A stretch of DNA of 64,000 nt from Cristatella mucedo (GCA_009760855.2 WPIO01000105.1:1288501-1352500); one strand, 5' to 3'; shown: positions 33,112-45,790, numbered from the stretch's first letter. Notes: a model not told the origin generated them from the sequence alone. A program made the numbers and translations.

Positions 33112-36084
33112 ATGTGTGCGTGCCCTCGCTTGTGTGCATGCTTGCAGCCCGGGCTCCCTTGCAAGCCTGGATGCACGATCTATATCCGTGTGCCTGTGGC
33201 ACTCTCATGCATAAGCACGTGTGCATGTTTGTGTCTGTCTCCATGCCTGTGCATCTGTATGTAACGAAATACACAGCTATAGATGTTGGTGGGGATCAAA
33301 TTCAGCTGTTAAATGCGCACACATGTGTGCATGCATGCCTGCACCTCTGCAAATAAGTCACATCAAATGACTGGCTATATCCCACTGCTGGCTATTGACA
33401 CCCAGCACCCAAAAGATGCAGCATCACGTAACTAGAGTTGGCTCTCCTTGCTGTATGTGATTGGATTTTGTGCATGCAATGCAGCTGTTCTTTACATCTG
33501 AACAGTGTCATTGTCATCGTTAGATCTACGTTGATAATCCGATGTCCCGCTCAGCGTGTACAGGTAGTCATGCAGCATGAGTGTGTCTGCGTGACTCATG
33601 CATGCAGCTGCCTTAGAAGAGCATGTCCACAGCAGACACCGTGTGTCTCCAATGTCCCTGCCAGCGCACTCTGGAGCATGCCACCTCCTGACTACCGGTT
33701 GGGCAGAGTAAGCGCAGAAGTTTTGCGAACAACAAAAGCGATCTAACGAAATTTGAATGCAACAGTTGTTGAACTGTTCGTGTTCAATCTCGGGCTCATT
33801 ATCTTTATTATTATTATTATTATTATTACATTATCTTGGGCAATAGTCGGAGCTGCTTGTAGCTGCATGCAGGGTGCATACCTACTTTGATGCCAGGTCG
33901 TGGCAGCCTGTAGGCGTCGCGACTGTTAAACTGTATGCCGACAGCTAAGCTATATTTCTTGAGCTTTCTGTTCTGCTGCAACGGAGAAAGCAGATTGAGC
34001 ATGCTGCAGCTCCGGGAGGACTGCTGTGGAGACACTGACGTTTTTTGCTCAACGGCTTTACCCCCTGCTTTCTCTGCAGCCGCCGAGTAGATGTGAGCGA
34101 GCAGATTGCTGCCGGCAGTGGCATAGCAGCTCTGTGACGCATTTAGGCTTGAAGAGTTAAGCAGCAGCCGCTCGGGCCTGTAAGCTTGCCCTCAGCGGGC
34201 CGGGCGGTAGGTAGGCTGAAATGCTAGCTCACTCCGACGCTGCTCACCACCCAATCTGCGATGCTGATAAAATAAAAGGACTGCGGCTCTGCTATCCCTC
34301 GCTACGACCCAGCTTCGACCCCTAGAGCAGCTTATTTCGAACTCAAATTGGGGTAGCCCATGGCTATTCCAATCGGGTAAAAACATTGTAGCAAAAGCCA
34401 GCAGAGCCACTCTAGCTAGATATGAACGCAGCACCTGGTGGCCTACCACTCTCTAGCAGGCTGAGACTGGCGACTGAGCACGTGAGCGGTGGCTTTTCAC
34501 TCTTGGCCCGTACGGCCACAGCTGGTCAAAGGGCGGTGTGGCCACATCCAGTTCCCTTGCTCTGCATTTGCCCTGCTCTGTAGGAGCGCTGCTGCTGCTC
34601 AGGCTAAATGGCCCTGCAGATCGAGGTACGAGAGTTCTCTCGTCTGACTAACATCCACCCTTAACGAAGGCTCTGCTGCAGGCAGACCCATTCTGATACA
34701 CTGTACAGGGCGTAGCAAGTCTCAGATGGAGAAAAGCAGTGGGCCTGGAAAAGGAGAAAGCTGGTGTTCTTCTTGGACTGGAAGATGAACTTGTAGATGA
34801 CGTCACCAGTGTCAGATTTCAATGTGGGCATTGAGGCAAAGCTAAAGTTTGGAAGAGTGGAAGAGTGAGGAATCTAGCAGTATACTGCCTACTGGCGGTG
34901 TTCTCACTGACAGTATAGGTATCTACCGCTGATTCGCACTGATTCTCGCTAGCGGAGCGAATGCTGAGTGGAGCAGGTAGGTTTTTAGCTTTTCCCCTTT
35001 AAATGTCGTAAAGTCAGGAAATGTTGGCCGGTAGTGAGTTACAATCTTTACGAGTGAATTTACTTGTCGCATGGTATCCAAATGATTCGGCTATCTCATG
35101 CTTGATGTTTCGTTCGTGAACTATTCCGGTGTTATCGCTATTTACCTTTTGAGCATTGGTTCACATCCAGGACTTACTGTCTGGTAGGCAGGCGTTCAGT
35201 TGATCCACTCAGCAGCTTATTCTGGTGTCGTGAATGGCAAGTCTGCAACGCTAGCCGTTCTTCTTGAGTTGGTGTCAAACCTGTCTGCAAGATAAACGCT
35301 AGGAACGCGATCAATCGAGGCTTGCCGGTGGCTGACTTTTAAACGACGGCTTGCCTGAAGTCAACTCCAGCACCGAAACGTCGAGAAGGTTACGCTAATT
35401 GTATGGGTGTCGCCTGGATTAAGCCACGGTGGGGCAGATCTAAACCTCACCAGAAAACAAATCATTGGACGATTTGAGGAGCTTTTCAGGTGGCTTTGAT
35501 CATCCGTCACGCCTCCTCGGGTCGGTTCAAGTGGTGTTGGAACCCGTTGCCCCCTTTCCTGACGCCACTGGTATATGTGCGACCAAGTGCTGCTAATGTA
35601 AAAGTGACGGAAGTAGGGCTCGCGCCTGCAACGCGATTCAGAAACGATGCCCCCTTCTGAATGAATGTGACCATTAAATCGCTGGCCATTCGCGAGAGCA
35701 GTTTTACAGATGGTCCCGAAAGCTACTAGATCAATAAGTAACTTCTGGCTGTCCTTATTATATTTTGTCGTCTGTAATTGCGGCGGATTAATAAGATCCT
35801 TACTCAATACGTTTCAGCACTTCTAAATAACCTAGGCTGTTACGAGAACCGACGCTTACGAGAACCGACGCTACCAACTGTCTTTAGGTGACCAAAAGGT
35901 TGATTAAGGAGTGTGGAAGCACATTCTCTGGTCTCCAGACCTGACCGAAATAAAACTAGTCGGCTTACGGGAGTGGGCATATTTCACAAGTTGATGCAGC
36001 TCTATTACTTCCTGGTGACTTGAGGGTATTGTCGGATTCCCTTGAGTTATCAAGGCACCATGACAGCTACTCTTCTGATGCTGA
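33112..36084. other. Intronic DNA, nothing recognised
   Basis: No domain or repeat family is visible. A TTA run lies at 33803-33827 and a two-copy 16-bp direct repeat (ACGAGAACCGACGCTT) at about 35838-35869. A 148-codon minus frame (35361-35807) has no recognised motif. Confidence 0.45.
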
Positions 36085-36325
36085 CTGTGGCACATTGTTC
36101 CGCAAGCCGTCCTGAGCTGCTACTTTCACGCTACTTACTTCCTTGACTGCCATCTTAATTCACCCATGTTTCTCACTTTCTCTTTGTTGCGTGAGATGAA
36201 GTCCATTTTCTACCGTATGTGAACCGAAAGTCGCTCAGGCTTTGAATGTGCTTTATAAATCTATCGTGCTTAACATCCACTTATTCCCTGTAGCTTTATG
36301 GAGTTACAGACGAAGGCATGTCTCC
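36085..36325 (+). mobile_element. ACATT-tailed LINE 3' end, older copy
   Basis: It aligns with 16460-16680: CTGAGCTGCTACTTTCACG, TTCTCTTTGTTGCGTGAGA, ACCGAAAGTCGCTCAGGC and TTTATGGAGTTACAGACG. It has more substitutions and a lost tail. Confidence 0.78.
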
Positions 36326-36459
36326 TTAGGCATGCCTTAGAAGACATGTCTTAGGTAGGTGCTAGGTCTGTGAAGGCTAGCTTTTTGGAGAATAGTTCTG
36401 TAGAAGGTACAGCTGGTTTTGAATTCTTTAATTGGCGAGGCTCGGTGAGGAATGTAACA

Positions 36460-36478
36460 GAGGGAGAGAGAGAGAGAG

Positions 36479-36536
<58 letters not shown>

Positions 36537-36764
36537 GGAGAGAGAGAGACACACAGAGAGAGACGGAGAGAGAGAGACAAAAAGAGAGAACGAGAGGGAT
36601 AGAAAGAGAAAGAGGGTGTGTGTGCGAGCGTTCATGTGTGTGTGAGTGACAGACAGACAAAAAGAGACAGAGAGAAACAAAGAAGGTGAGAGAGGGACAG
36701 AGATCAAGAGAAACAGAGAGAGCGAGATAGAGAGAGACAGAAAGATCGAGTGAGAGAGATAGAC

Positions 36765-36795
<31 letters not shown>

Positions 36796-36810
36796 AAGAG
36801 AGAGATATGA
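36460..36810. repeat. GA-rich and CA microsatellite block
   Basis: GA, then about 54 bp of CA (36480-36533), then a 270-bp purine-rich stretch of GA with AC and AA interruptions. It ends just 25 bp before the predicted 3' splice site at 36836. Confidence 0.95.
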
Positions 36811-36836
36811 ATTTTGGTTGCTCTTATTCGTCGCAG

Positions 36837-37155
36837 GAGTCATCGGAGCAAGCGAGACCTCAGCCCCGTGGAGTGGACGATTTACCAGCTGGCCGAATTT
36901 GATCGGCCTCGTGCGAGGGCGACGTCGGCCGTGCTCACACCGGAAATGACGCGGGGCAACACTATCGCACCTTTCGGGACCCTGGCGCCCAAAGCCACCT
37001 GCGGCTACTACTTTAACATGGACACCAACAACAAGAAGCTCCGGATCGGCATTCCACCTAGCGATCTGATGAAGTGGAGAAGCGATGGCTTTCCGACCAG
37101 CGCAGGATACCGGGCAGCACAGCCCGGCTCGGTCGCAGCGCCGAGAAAGTCATAG
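36837..37155 (+). CDS. Predicted exon 2 (terminal) of the two-exon host gene
   Basis: The acceptor TTGGTTGCTCTTATTCGTCGCAG is pyrimidine-rich and precedes 36837. The first G joins the AG of exon 1 to make Arg79. The frame then runs 105 codons to TAG at 37153-37155. Visible segments are SHRSKRDLSPVEWTIYQLAE, GNTIAPFGTLAPKATCGYYF and NNKKLRIGIPPSDLMKWRSD, followed by GFPTSAGYR and a basic C-terminus APRKS. Codon composition is even and unlike the surrounding simple repeats. No transmembrane segment or signal peptide is seen. The Pro/Gly/Tyr-rich short motifs loosely recall small axonemal microtubule-binding proteins, but I cannot place it in a family. A poly(A) signal follows at 37612. The matching splice phase with exon 1 supports the model; without transcript data it stays a prediction. 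Confidence 0.6.
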
Positions 37156-37611
37156 GGCCACTCGCTCTCTGCAACGCTGCTCTATTGTGCCTGGCTTGCG
37201 GTTTCGAACGCACGCGAATGAGCGCTGCTGGTGGAGTGTGTGTTTCGTTCGGCGGCCGCTGCGGCTTCGCTCATTTTCGGGTGGGCCAACTGGCAGGAGC
37301 TTTAAATCCAAAAGGGGAGTGACGCTTACACTGTTTCCGAACCTGCTGCTGTGTTCTCGTGCGTATTTAACTTCCCTATATTAAGCTGCCTATTTCTCTT
37401 CTCTTCCGAGCGGGCTGCAGTGTCTCTTTGCTTTCCTGCCGTTGCCACGCAGGCCTCACTGCAACTGTGCCCTCTGCAGATCACACCGATTGGCTGTGCC
37501 ACAGCAAGAAACTGCCAAAGACATTTTAAGCCCCTGTTCGTTTTCGGAACGGTCGTACGGTGTTCGCCAGCTCCTCTTGCAAGTTGGACCCTTGCTCAAT
37601 GTGTTTGGTTG

Positions 37612-37617
37612 AATAAA
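37612..37617 (+). terminator. Poly(A) signal AATAAA
   Basis: AATAAA 457 bp after the stop codon of the predicted terminal exon, followed by a G/T-rich stretch from about 37635. It fits a 3' UTR ending near 37640. Confidence 0.5.
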
Positions 37618-37640
37618 GCGTTCTTCGAAGAAGGTGCGGG

Positions 37641-38507
37641 GGGGCCTCTCGACCAGATATCGCAAGGGTCTGACATCGTGCGGATGTCGTGCTCATGTCA
37701 CACGCTTCGCGAGCTTCCTCTTTATCAAGTGCTGCTCCCTGCACGCTGTCGCTTCGAAAGTTAACAAAGGGAGATTTCAGTCAGATTTCTGACGGCGATG
37801 TTAGATATCCTGAAAACGCAGCTTCCATCTGGGGCTCAGTGCATGTGGATCACGAATGTGGATGGATGAAAAGCGCTTCGGAGCCGCCCCGGTCGAGAGC
37901 TTCGCTTCTATGTCTCACGGTCTTCCTGAGACGGCGAGCCTCGATTCGACCACGGATTTTGTGCTCTGCTACCTTCGCCGCGTCTCCAAATAGTTGGCTA
38001 CAGTAAAGTTACGAAGTGGAGTCATATTAAAGAATGGAATTCATTCATTGGTCACACAGGGAAAGCTTGAACGCTGCATTGATCGTGCGTAGCACTTTTT
38101 TGGGTGGCATCAGCCACATCCAAAAAGTGATAAAAGTGTCGCGAACTTACTCGGTTGTATGCAGTTGCGAATTCAACACACACACGCATTTGCACACACA
38201 TACAGAGAGAGAGAAAGAGAGAGACTGTGCTCTTAATGGAGCTGCTTTGTCACGAAGACAACCGAATGCCGTGGTGGATAGAGTCATAGGATTTTAGACA
38301 AGACATCACTGACGCTGTGCTATGTTTATTCTCTGCCGTACAGATTTCCCACGCATGCGGACGGCCCATAACTCTCGTATCTGGCACTTGGCATCAACAG
38401 CTAGGCGCCTCTTACAGTGTCAATGTCGCCTATGTTAACCTCTCAAGACTGCAAAAACATGTTTATTTTATATTGCCTATATGCGCGATACAAGATTTTT
38501 TTTAAGT
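37641..38507. other. Unassigned DNA
   Basis: Only composition-driven short frames; a CA/GA patch lies at about 38176-38224. Confidence 0.5.
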
Positions 38508-38625
38508 ATTAACTTAATTTGTATAGTACTCTAAGAGAACTCAATCTCTATACAGGTGCTTTACATATAACACAGGGCTCGAGCGAACCACTTCGCTTGT
38601 TAAAGGTGAAAACCTGGCCCCTGGG
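38508..38625 (-). mobile_element. SINE-B (clearest L2-like tail)
   Basis: The reverse complement reads GCTCGAGCCCTGTG, then TGTAAAGCACCTGTATAGAG, ATTGAGTTCTCTTAGAGTAC and TATACAAATT. The middle part is the L2-like LINE 3' terminus, compared at 23950-24000. Confidence 0.85.
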
Positions 38626-38702
38626 CTAGATCAAACCGAATAACAGCTGGAGCACTGTAATAAATTCACTCACGGTGAGCTTTCACAGTGAATCAAACGC
38701 TT

Positions 38703-38812
38703 ATAACCAAATTACCACTACCTATTCGATCGCACTTCCTTTGCAGCAAATGTACAGAGCCTAGAAAGAGATTGAGTTATCTAAAGGCTCTTTATCAAGC
38801 GTATTATTATTA
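38703..38812 (+). mobile_element. L2-like LINE 3' terminus
   Basis: CACTTCCTTTGCAGCAAATG, GCCTAGAAAGAGATTGAG, CTCTTTATCAAGCGTATT and a short ATT tail. About 110 bp remain. Confidence 0.85.
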
Positions 38813-41800
38813 CCATAAATAATTTCGGTTTGTAAGCGCCACCGGTAAATATAACTTAAACAATCATTTAGTAAAGTATTTCTGAGATGCCTCTGAATCG
38901 ATGGCTAACTTTTCTGGTTTGTTTTGTGACCCAAAAAATGGGCGAAAGACAATGCGTGACGGCAAAATCGCGCGGATAAATTCTCGATCGACCAAACGCG
39001 ATGAAAGCACAATGTAATAACGTTCAAATCAAGTAGCACATACAATTGCGCATTTAAATGTCATATCAAGTCTCACTTAAATCATATTTAATTAAATGTC
39101 AATATTATTAGACACTGCATGCAAATAGTCCTTACCATCATGTCCATTATCTTCGGGAAGAATCGTGGCAAGAGGCGCAGTTGAATGTACTTAGACTTGC
39201 CTGCTGACGAACTGCTAATTCCGCAATGTACGTGACTCACCCGTGGTTTGCTCTGTCAAGTCTCGTTCACAGGTTATCGACCGACACCAGTCTTCTTTCT
39301 TTTCGGCTCGATTGTCTTTTGGCTCGCAGAATACGTCGGCTCGAGATGAAATTCCTGTCATGCTGCTTACAGTAATCTCTATTTGCAGCGAGTTTGTGTA
39401 TAGCCACCTTGATTTTCCATTAACCTACATCGAGAGAGACAGTTAGGGAGAGACAGCTGGTTGTTTTCCTCGTCTAGAAGCCGGCAAGGTTTTAAAGCTC
39501 ATTGATTACATCTCTGTGAATAGGCATCATTCACTCAGGTTGCAAGTGATCCTTATAGCTTCGAATAGACCGGCCAAATTGCTGCAGAAGAATAGCCAAA
39601 CGTACCGACTAAAGAAGTTGGCAAAAAGTTGGTGACGCTGATCTGTTGCTGCTACTGCCATGCCTTCATCCACCAAGTTTCACGTCTTAAGCTTGAATGT
39701 CAGAAGCTTAGAATTGGACTCGGTTAGACTTTGATCTCCGATCAGATCGTCGAGATCTTAGAATTGGGGAAGTAAAGCTTTCTCGCCTGAGCCGCACCTT
39801 TACGATTGAAATATGTAACGGCAAACTATTATTCGCTGTCTGACTCCTCGCTCTCTCGTGAAGATGGCTTATCGCTTTCATGGAGAAGGGTGGGAATTGG
39901 AGCTCAGGGCAGTGTGACACTGAGACGACGGATGAAGTAATGGGTCAGTATATGATGTGAGGCGCGCTCTGGCCAGTTTGATCTTCAGAAGCGTTATCCA
40001 TCCCACAGAAGTAGCTATTTCTCAAGTGTTGAGTCAGTTTCCGCCTAATTATGGATTTCGAAAACATAATGGCTCTCTTATCTTCCCCTTACCGGCCTGT
40101 GAAAATAACAATATATACATAAATGCAATCTTGATATTCTACACGTTACCATTAAGGCAGAAATTCCTTTTCAGCGAGCGAAGGTTGTTAGCGTTAACTT
40201 TAAATTCTAGTGCAGTTTTTGCATGCGGAATGAGGTGCCCCCGTGGCTTGTCTGGATCCAGACAGGCATGCCGAAGTAGCTTCCGTGTAGGCCGCAAAGA
40301 TCTTAACTTTAATTTTCGCTCCTCTCTTGCTACACGTGACGTCATACACTTAACAAAATGCATATGCTGGGTGCAAGCAATATGTTGATACCGTGTCAAT
40401 AAAATATGGTCGCTATTACTTAATCGCTTTTTCTCTGCAGTGCAATTTTCTAAAATATTCTTTGAGGCGCATGTATTGTTTCATGTCTACGAATACTGCT
40501 CGGCAGTTATACGTTCGCCGAATCCGCCAACCAATTACGGTACTGACTAAAAGCGCACTGTATGTGCAAACCTGACTGACTTTACCTGCAACAATTTTAA
40601 TAGCAAAACCGGAGAATCAAAATACCACCATCATCATCTCGATCATCGAAGGCAACTATTTTCGAAAACTAATTTCTTGTTTACTTCAGTCACAAGTGAT
40701 TTGGAAAACTTACTTCGAACCAAACGTCAAATTAATTCTCTTCTGTTATCTCACGTTTTTGAAGGTTTAATTACCAGCCCAATTTTTCCTTTCTAGTTTC
40801 ATTTGTAGGCAGCAAGGCGTTCTGGTAGCGTGCCAAAACAAGTTAAATGCATCCATCGAGCAGACTATCCCAGTATGTAGTCGCCTCCTAGAATGGAATT
40901 AGAAATGATTAGCGAACATTTGACTTAATAGATACTGGATTGTATAGTTTCCAGAGACCCCTAGGAGGATGCTGTAATAATTTATTCACGAAGGAGAAAA
41001 ATTAAAACGAACTTATTCCGGAGAGACTTCCTAGTAGACCCGGTAATAGCCAAACCAATAGTTTCGAGAATGGGACGAGGGGGGCTCGACTTAAGTACGA
41101 ATTTCTCTTACAACAATTGGCACATTTCATGAGCCCGTGAGAGGTATCATGGATAGCAATAACTTGATTTCAACTCGTGTGCAGTTTCCATTTATTTAAG
41201 TCCTTCATTATGCCAAAAGACGTCAGCCGTTCGTGTAACCACTGGTGGCGGCCGGACCAGCAGCGTTATGGCCAAGTTAAGGCTAAAGCCGAGTTTGGCA
41301 CAGATATTCACACTCAGATACTAACTAGGACGTACTCTCCGTCCACTCAGGGGAGCTGTACCTACATCGTCAGCTTTACCTTTGTCTTAGAAAGCCGATG
41401 CTTGTACGTTAGTAGCCAACGTTTAATCAGGCTATATAAAGTAGTGACGAGAGATCGTCATGGGCCGGCACCTTGCCAGATAGCCTAATGCAATCAGGGC
41501 GCAATATTTAACTGAAGCAGGCTAGCGCACCTCTCGCGCGCCCTGTACATCGGCCATTAGCTTTGAGCGGCAGCTCGTGATTGACTAACAAAGCTCTCCT
41601 TGGATTGGTCGCTCTACTTGACCACACAGCGTGCGAATCTGCATACTGTTGTCACTCTTTCCTGCTCATCCGTCCTCCGATAATCGGTGTAATTCTTGGA
41701 TTGACACTCTTACCCATTTAGTATCGCAGAAGCCCCAGTAGCAAGGCACGAATTAGAGATAGTTAAAACGAAGACATTCCACTGACGCTCTTAATCCGTT

Positions 41801-43077
41801 CACGACAGTCGACCGAGTCAATTTAATTCCCTGAATGTAAATCAGACCTGCACTTACTGCCATCGGCAGGACCCATTAAGTCAGACCTTTGCCATTATAT
41901 CGACTCGCCAGTCGAAATAATCCAAATGTGTTGCAATTTAAGCCAGGCGCTGATGATTCAGCCCAGAGGCTTGGTAAGAGAACCATGTGGAACATGGCCT
42001 CTTCACAATCAGCATTCTCTGAAACGTGTGCGGCCTGGCGGCGTGGGTGTTTTGGAGGTAACTCGTAAAGGTCGTCGTCTCGGCCCCGAGTACCTTGCGC
42101 CGCAATGCCGTAATCTGGCGCTGAGAGCAGCCAGATTACAATGCGACGTCAACAGACAAATCGTAGAAAAATCCCACCAACCGCAGCATACATAGAAGCC
42201 TCCAGGATCTCGCGGTCCGCAATCTCACGCATTAACTGAATGGCCGCCTAGCGCTGGATTTGCTGTGCTCGGGCGCTCATCTGAACTCTTTCGATCTCAA
42301 GCACAAAGTCCCAGCAGCTTAGGCATTCTGCTTTGCACACGATCGTTGCGATCCAGCCACAGGCGAACTCGGCAATCGTCTCTTTCGCTAGTTCTTCACT
42401 TTGGTACGCAGCCGTTGCTATTAATTAGCTCGCACGGAATACAATACCGTCGAATTTAGATGATTCGCAGGGAGGAGATATACTCCTCTCCGGGGCACCA
42501 CTTTCGGTAATTCCCAAGGTCAACACTTCCTAGCCAGAGCTCGCCGAAGAACAATGTTACCACGTAAAGAGAAATAAATAACAGCGAAACCTAAGCCAGC
42601 CTTTGTTAATTCGGGTAACCTAAAGGCCTCGCACTGAGGCTTCCGTACTTCCAAAAAAGGCAAAGAGATAATTCTTTCAAATTCGATCCCTAATCGTCGC
42701 CCAAGCTGGTGAATTACTCAGTCACCGGACATCACAGGGTGGCCCTGGCCTTCAGGTAACCGGCAGCTCGGCAAAATAACGACACTCCGGTAATATGCCG
42801 CGTCGCCGCCTCTGTGAGGACTTGGGTTCGTGAGTCACTCACTTGCTACTGTATAAAGCAAGGCGCCAAGAATAGACCGGTATTGCGAGGTTTTCATCAA
42901 TGGGAACCGATCGAAGAGAATTGGCCACAGGGCATCCACACGACCGAGATTTGTATGACTTCAAAACCGAGAGAAATGTAAGAACATCAGAGACCGAAGA
43001 AAGATGTGGAAGGCTCAGTCATGCGGAAAAGGTAAGCAGCGTAACGAAGCGGATCCCAAATTATAGTAATAATAACA
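38813..43077. other. Largely unassigned 4.3-kb stretch
   Basis: No exon pair or domain is supported. A short LINE-like endonuclease start is possible at 39660-39710 (FHVLSLNVRSLEL). Small palindromes occur: TGTCTGGATCCAGACA at 40249-40264, and GCCAGATTAC in inverted orientation near 42112-42140. The ORF at 41926-42195 has no recognised motif. Confidence 0.45.
39655..39720 (+). mobile_element. Possible LINE endonuclease N-terminus
   Basis: KFHVLSLNVRSLEL resembles the conserved LNVRSL start of LINE apurinic-type endonucleases. The frame then breaks and no further endonuclease block is clear, so this is weak. Confidence 0.35.
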
Positions 43078-43145
43078 ATAACGACGATAGGTCGGTTACG
43101 TAGCGTCCGAAGAGAACTAAATCTTTATCCAGGTGCTTTCAACTC
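43078..43145 (-). mobile_element. SINE-B or L2 tail fragment
   Basis: TAGCGTCCGAAGAGAACTAA and ATCTTTATCCAGGTGCTTTC match the reversed tail shared by SINE-B and the L2-like LINE. Too short to assign firmly. Confidence 0.55.
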
Positions 43146-43794
43146 ATTGCTAGTGAATCAATAGCTAATGGTCAGCTACAGGCATGGTGTCAAGGTCAGG
43201 TCAGCGACAGGCACGGTGTCAAGCCTGCACAAGCAAACGAGTGTCGCGCATAGGCCAGCATGCTAAAGCAAATGTCAAGACGCTCGTGGTCGACGACTGG
43301 TAAGTGGAACCTCTGGCGCATGTAGGATGCACTGAATCGTGCGAAGGCAAGCACGAAAGCCGCACAGAAGCAAAAGAGACAAGATCGCCGTGCGACGAGG
43401 GGAAACTGACTGGAACGAGTGCATTGGTCGCTGAGACTTTAACGAATGCAAGATCGTGGCATGTAGTGACCGTCACTATTAGCATGTTATCGAATTTCGT
43501 TGAAAATGAGCAGATGACTCGATCGCCAACAGATTTTAATTCTGAGCAACGGGAGGCGATTTAAATAGATGCTGACGAGCTGGTACTGCGAGTACCCAAT
43601 GGAGGACCAATGAGCAGATGGCTAGGTAGACTTGTCTGAGAAAGTCAAGCAACCCTTACTCCAGACAGGGGATCTTAATATCAATACGATTCTTGAATGA
43701 GAGCCGGCGAAGCTCCGTCTGAAATAATACACGGCAGCAGCGATGTCATTGATGACAGACAATGCGAGACTGCTAAGGTTTGCATCAGCTGCAG
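43146..43794. other. Unassigned DNA
   Basis: A two-copy direct repeat around GGTCAG and CACAGGCATGGTGTCAAG-like sequence lies at about 43171-43220. Nothing else is recognised. Confidence 0.5.
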
Positions 43795-43990
43795 AAGATT
43801 AAGGGCACTGGTCCAGAGTCCTGAAAAAAAGTGAATTGATGTAAACTAGGTGAAATTTTGCTAATACTTTAGCTAATTTGGTGACCATACTCTTATCTAA
43901 GCAGGCCCGCTTTTTGGCCATGTTCCTTAGCTGAAAAAAGGCCGGCTTGATTGCGGACGAAATGCATTCATCTAGTGCTAAGTCGTTATC
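43795..43990 (-). mobile_element. Old L2-like fragment, inverted
   Basis: The minus strand reads LDECISSAIKPAFFQLRNMA and KRACLDKSMVTKLAKVL, equivalent to LDDHVSSTVKSAYFQLH and CLDKDTTSKLVHAFV of other copies. It is clearly more diverged than the adjacent plus-strand copy. Confidence 0.7.
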
Positions 43991-43999
43991 AGAACAGTA

Positions 44000-44900
44000 C
44001 AGCTCAAAATCTAGGAGTCATGTTCCTAAGTGATCTCTCGTTAGACGACCACATCATTTCAAAAATCTAGGTATCGTGTTCCAAAGTGACCTCTCGTTAG
44101 ACGACCGCATCAGCTGTACAGTCAAGTCTGCCTACTTTCAGCCACATAAAATTGCTAAAATTCGGGCTTATTTAGATAAGGATACCACGTCCAAGTTGGT
44201 CCATGCATTTGTGACATCCCGTCTTGACTTCTGTAACTCACTACTTGCTGGCCTACCGGCATGTGCAATCAGGCGATTACAGCCGGTGCAAAACTCTGCA
44301 GCTAGGCTTGTCTGTCGTGAGCGTCGCAGTTGCCACGTCACACCACTTCTGGCCAACCTGCACTGGCTCCCAGTCAAGCAACGGATCGAATTCACGGTTT
44401 GGTCGCTCACTTTTAGGTCACTTCATTCTTTGGCTCCAGCCTATTTCTCAGACCTGCTCCTCCACCAGGCCAAGCATCGTACCACCCACTTTTCGGAATC
44501 CAAAAGTTTACCAATACCTCATACAAAGCTCAAATCCTTTGGAGACCGTGCATTTAGTTCGCATGCTCCTAAAGCCCGGAACTCATTCCCGACTTGCGTC
44601 ACAACATGCACTAACTTGACTACATTTAAAAAGAACTTAAAACACCCCTATTTAGGACAGCATTTAGTGGGCCCCTTTGATTCGTCCTTGATGTGCTTAT
44701 GCGTGCTGACACTGTGCATGCTGCCACTAACCAAATTTGCATGCTGACCTTGTGCATGCTACCCCTAACCATGTAATTCACGTTGTTTATCAAGCATGAT
44801 ATTACTCACCATTTAATCGCGTTTCCCTTTGTGGCAAATGTAAAACGCCTAGAAAGAGATTGAGCTCTCCGAGGGCGCTTTATCAAGTGTATTGTTATTA
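44000..44900 (+). mobile_element. L2-like LINE 3' end with 223-codon open frame
   Basis: An intact frame (44076-44747) covers the post-RT C-terminal domain: SRLDFCNSLLAGLPACAIRR, LHWLPVKQRIEFTVWSL and FSDLLLHQAKHRT. The 3' UTR runs to GCTTTATCAAGTGTATT. At its 5' edge a ~57-bp stretch is present twice (about 44005-44058 and 44059-44115), each with TCTAGG-GT-ATGTTCC-like and CTCTCGTTAGACGACC. This could be a second truncated copy or a local duplication. Confidence 0.9.
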
Positions 44901-45274
44901 TAAAAAAAGAAAGCTCTCTGTATCCAAGGTCTTTAAGCCCAATAAGAGGCAGCGAATATATTATTCCGCGAGAGCCTGTATGCGTCATGTGATTTGTACT
45001 GCTCTGGTGAGACACGAGCTCAATCGTCACGGGAACTACGGACATCGCGACAAACCTGCATTAAAGACACTTAAAAAGACGCTCAAAACCAACCTGTTGC
45101 TCGCACTATTGGCAAGCGCTAACAAAATTTATAAAATTAGTACTATGAGCCAGTATTAATTAGTACTATGAGCCAATCTGAATTAAGCCCGCACAACATG
45201 AAGACTGTTTTTTTATGAATACTCAGTCTGTACAGTGTCTGCGTCAAGTTCATCAATTCGAATCAAGTCGAGAT
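44901..45274. other. Unassigned, faint LINE-like end
   Basis: TTAAAGACACTTAAAAAGAC near 45060 resembles the LKTFKKxLK end of LINE ORFs but is too short to call. A 23-bp direct repeat (AATTAGTACTATGAGCCA) lies at about 45137-45175. Confidence 0.4.
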
Positions 45275-45790
45275 TTAGCTCAGAATGCGCTCCGTCATTT
45301 TCAAACTCGCCTCAGCTGGAGTATCTCTAACTGTGGCGCCGGCACGAAATATGGGTTTCCTAACACTAGGTGACATGATATTAGATTACCGGATTAGCTC
45401 TACTGTCAAGTCTGCCTACTTTCCGCTGCGAACCATTGCAAAATTTGGGGCTTTGAAGAGGATAGCACAATGAAGCTTCTCCGTGGATTTCCTACTTTCC
45501 CACTGGTGCCACCTGGAATTCGCTACCGGAAGTCCTTCCCGCCTGAGCAGTAAAGCGACAGCAGTTGTTGAAAAGACCCGGTAGCAAGGCTTGTCTATCC
45601 TGAACGTTAAAACTGCCACGTTACATCACTTATCGCCGACCAACAGTGGCACCGATTCATGAAGCGTATCGACCTCAAGGTCAAAGTCACTCACTTTTTA
45701 CTTGCTGTCCCTCTCTTGCTCGGGTCTACCTACTAATCCAGCATCTACCTACTAATCAGGCTTCGCATACGTCGCACCATCCATCCACTC
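45275..45790 (+). mobile_element. Old L2-like LINE fragment
   Basis: ISSTVKSAYFPLRTIAKF (about 45393-45446) and, after a gap, ARLVYPER-like and IDLKVKVTHF-like sequence (45575-45700). These match the post-RT region. It is highly diverged and internally deleted. Confidence 0.65.

Noticed and set aside
33803-33827. TTA run taken as an L2 tail
   Set aside because: The sequence upstream lacks the L2 terminal words (GTAAAGCGCC, TTATCAAGTG).
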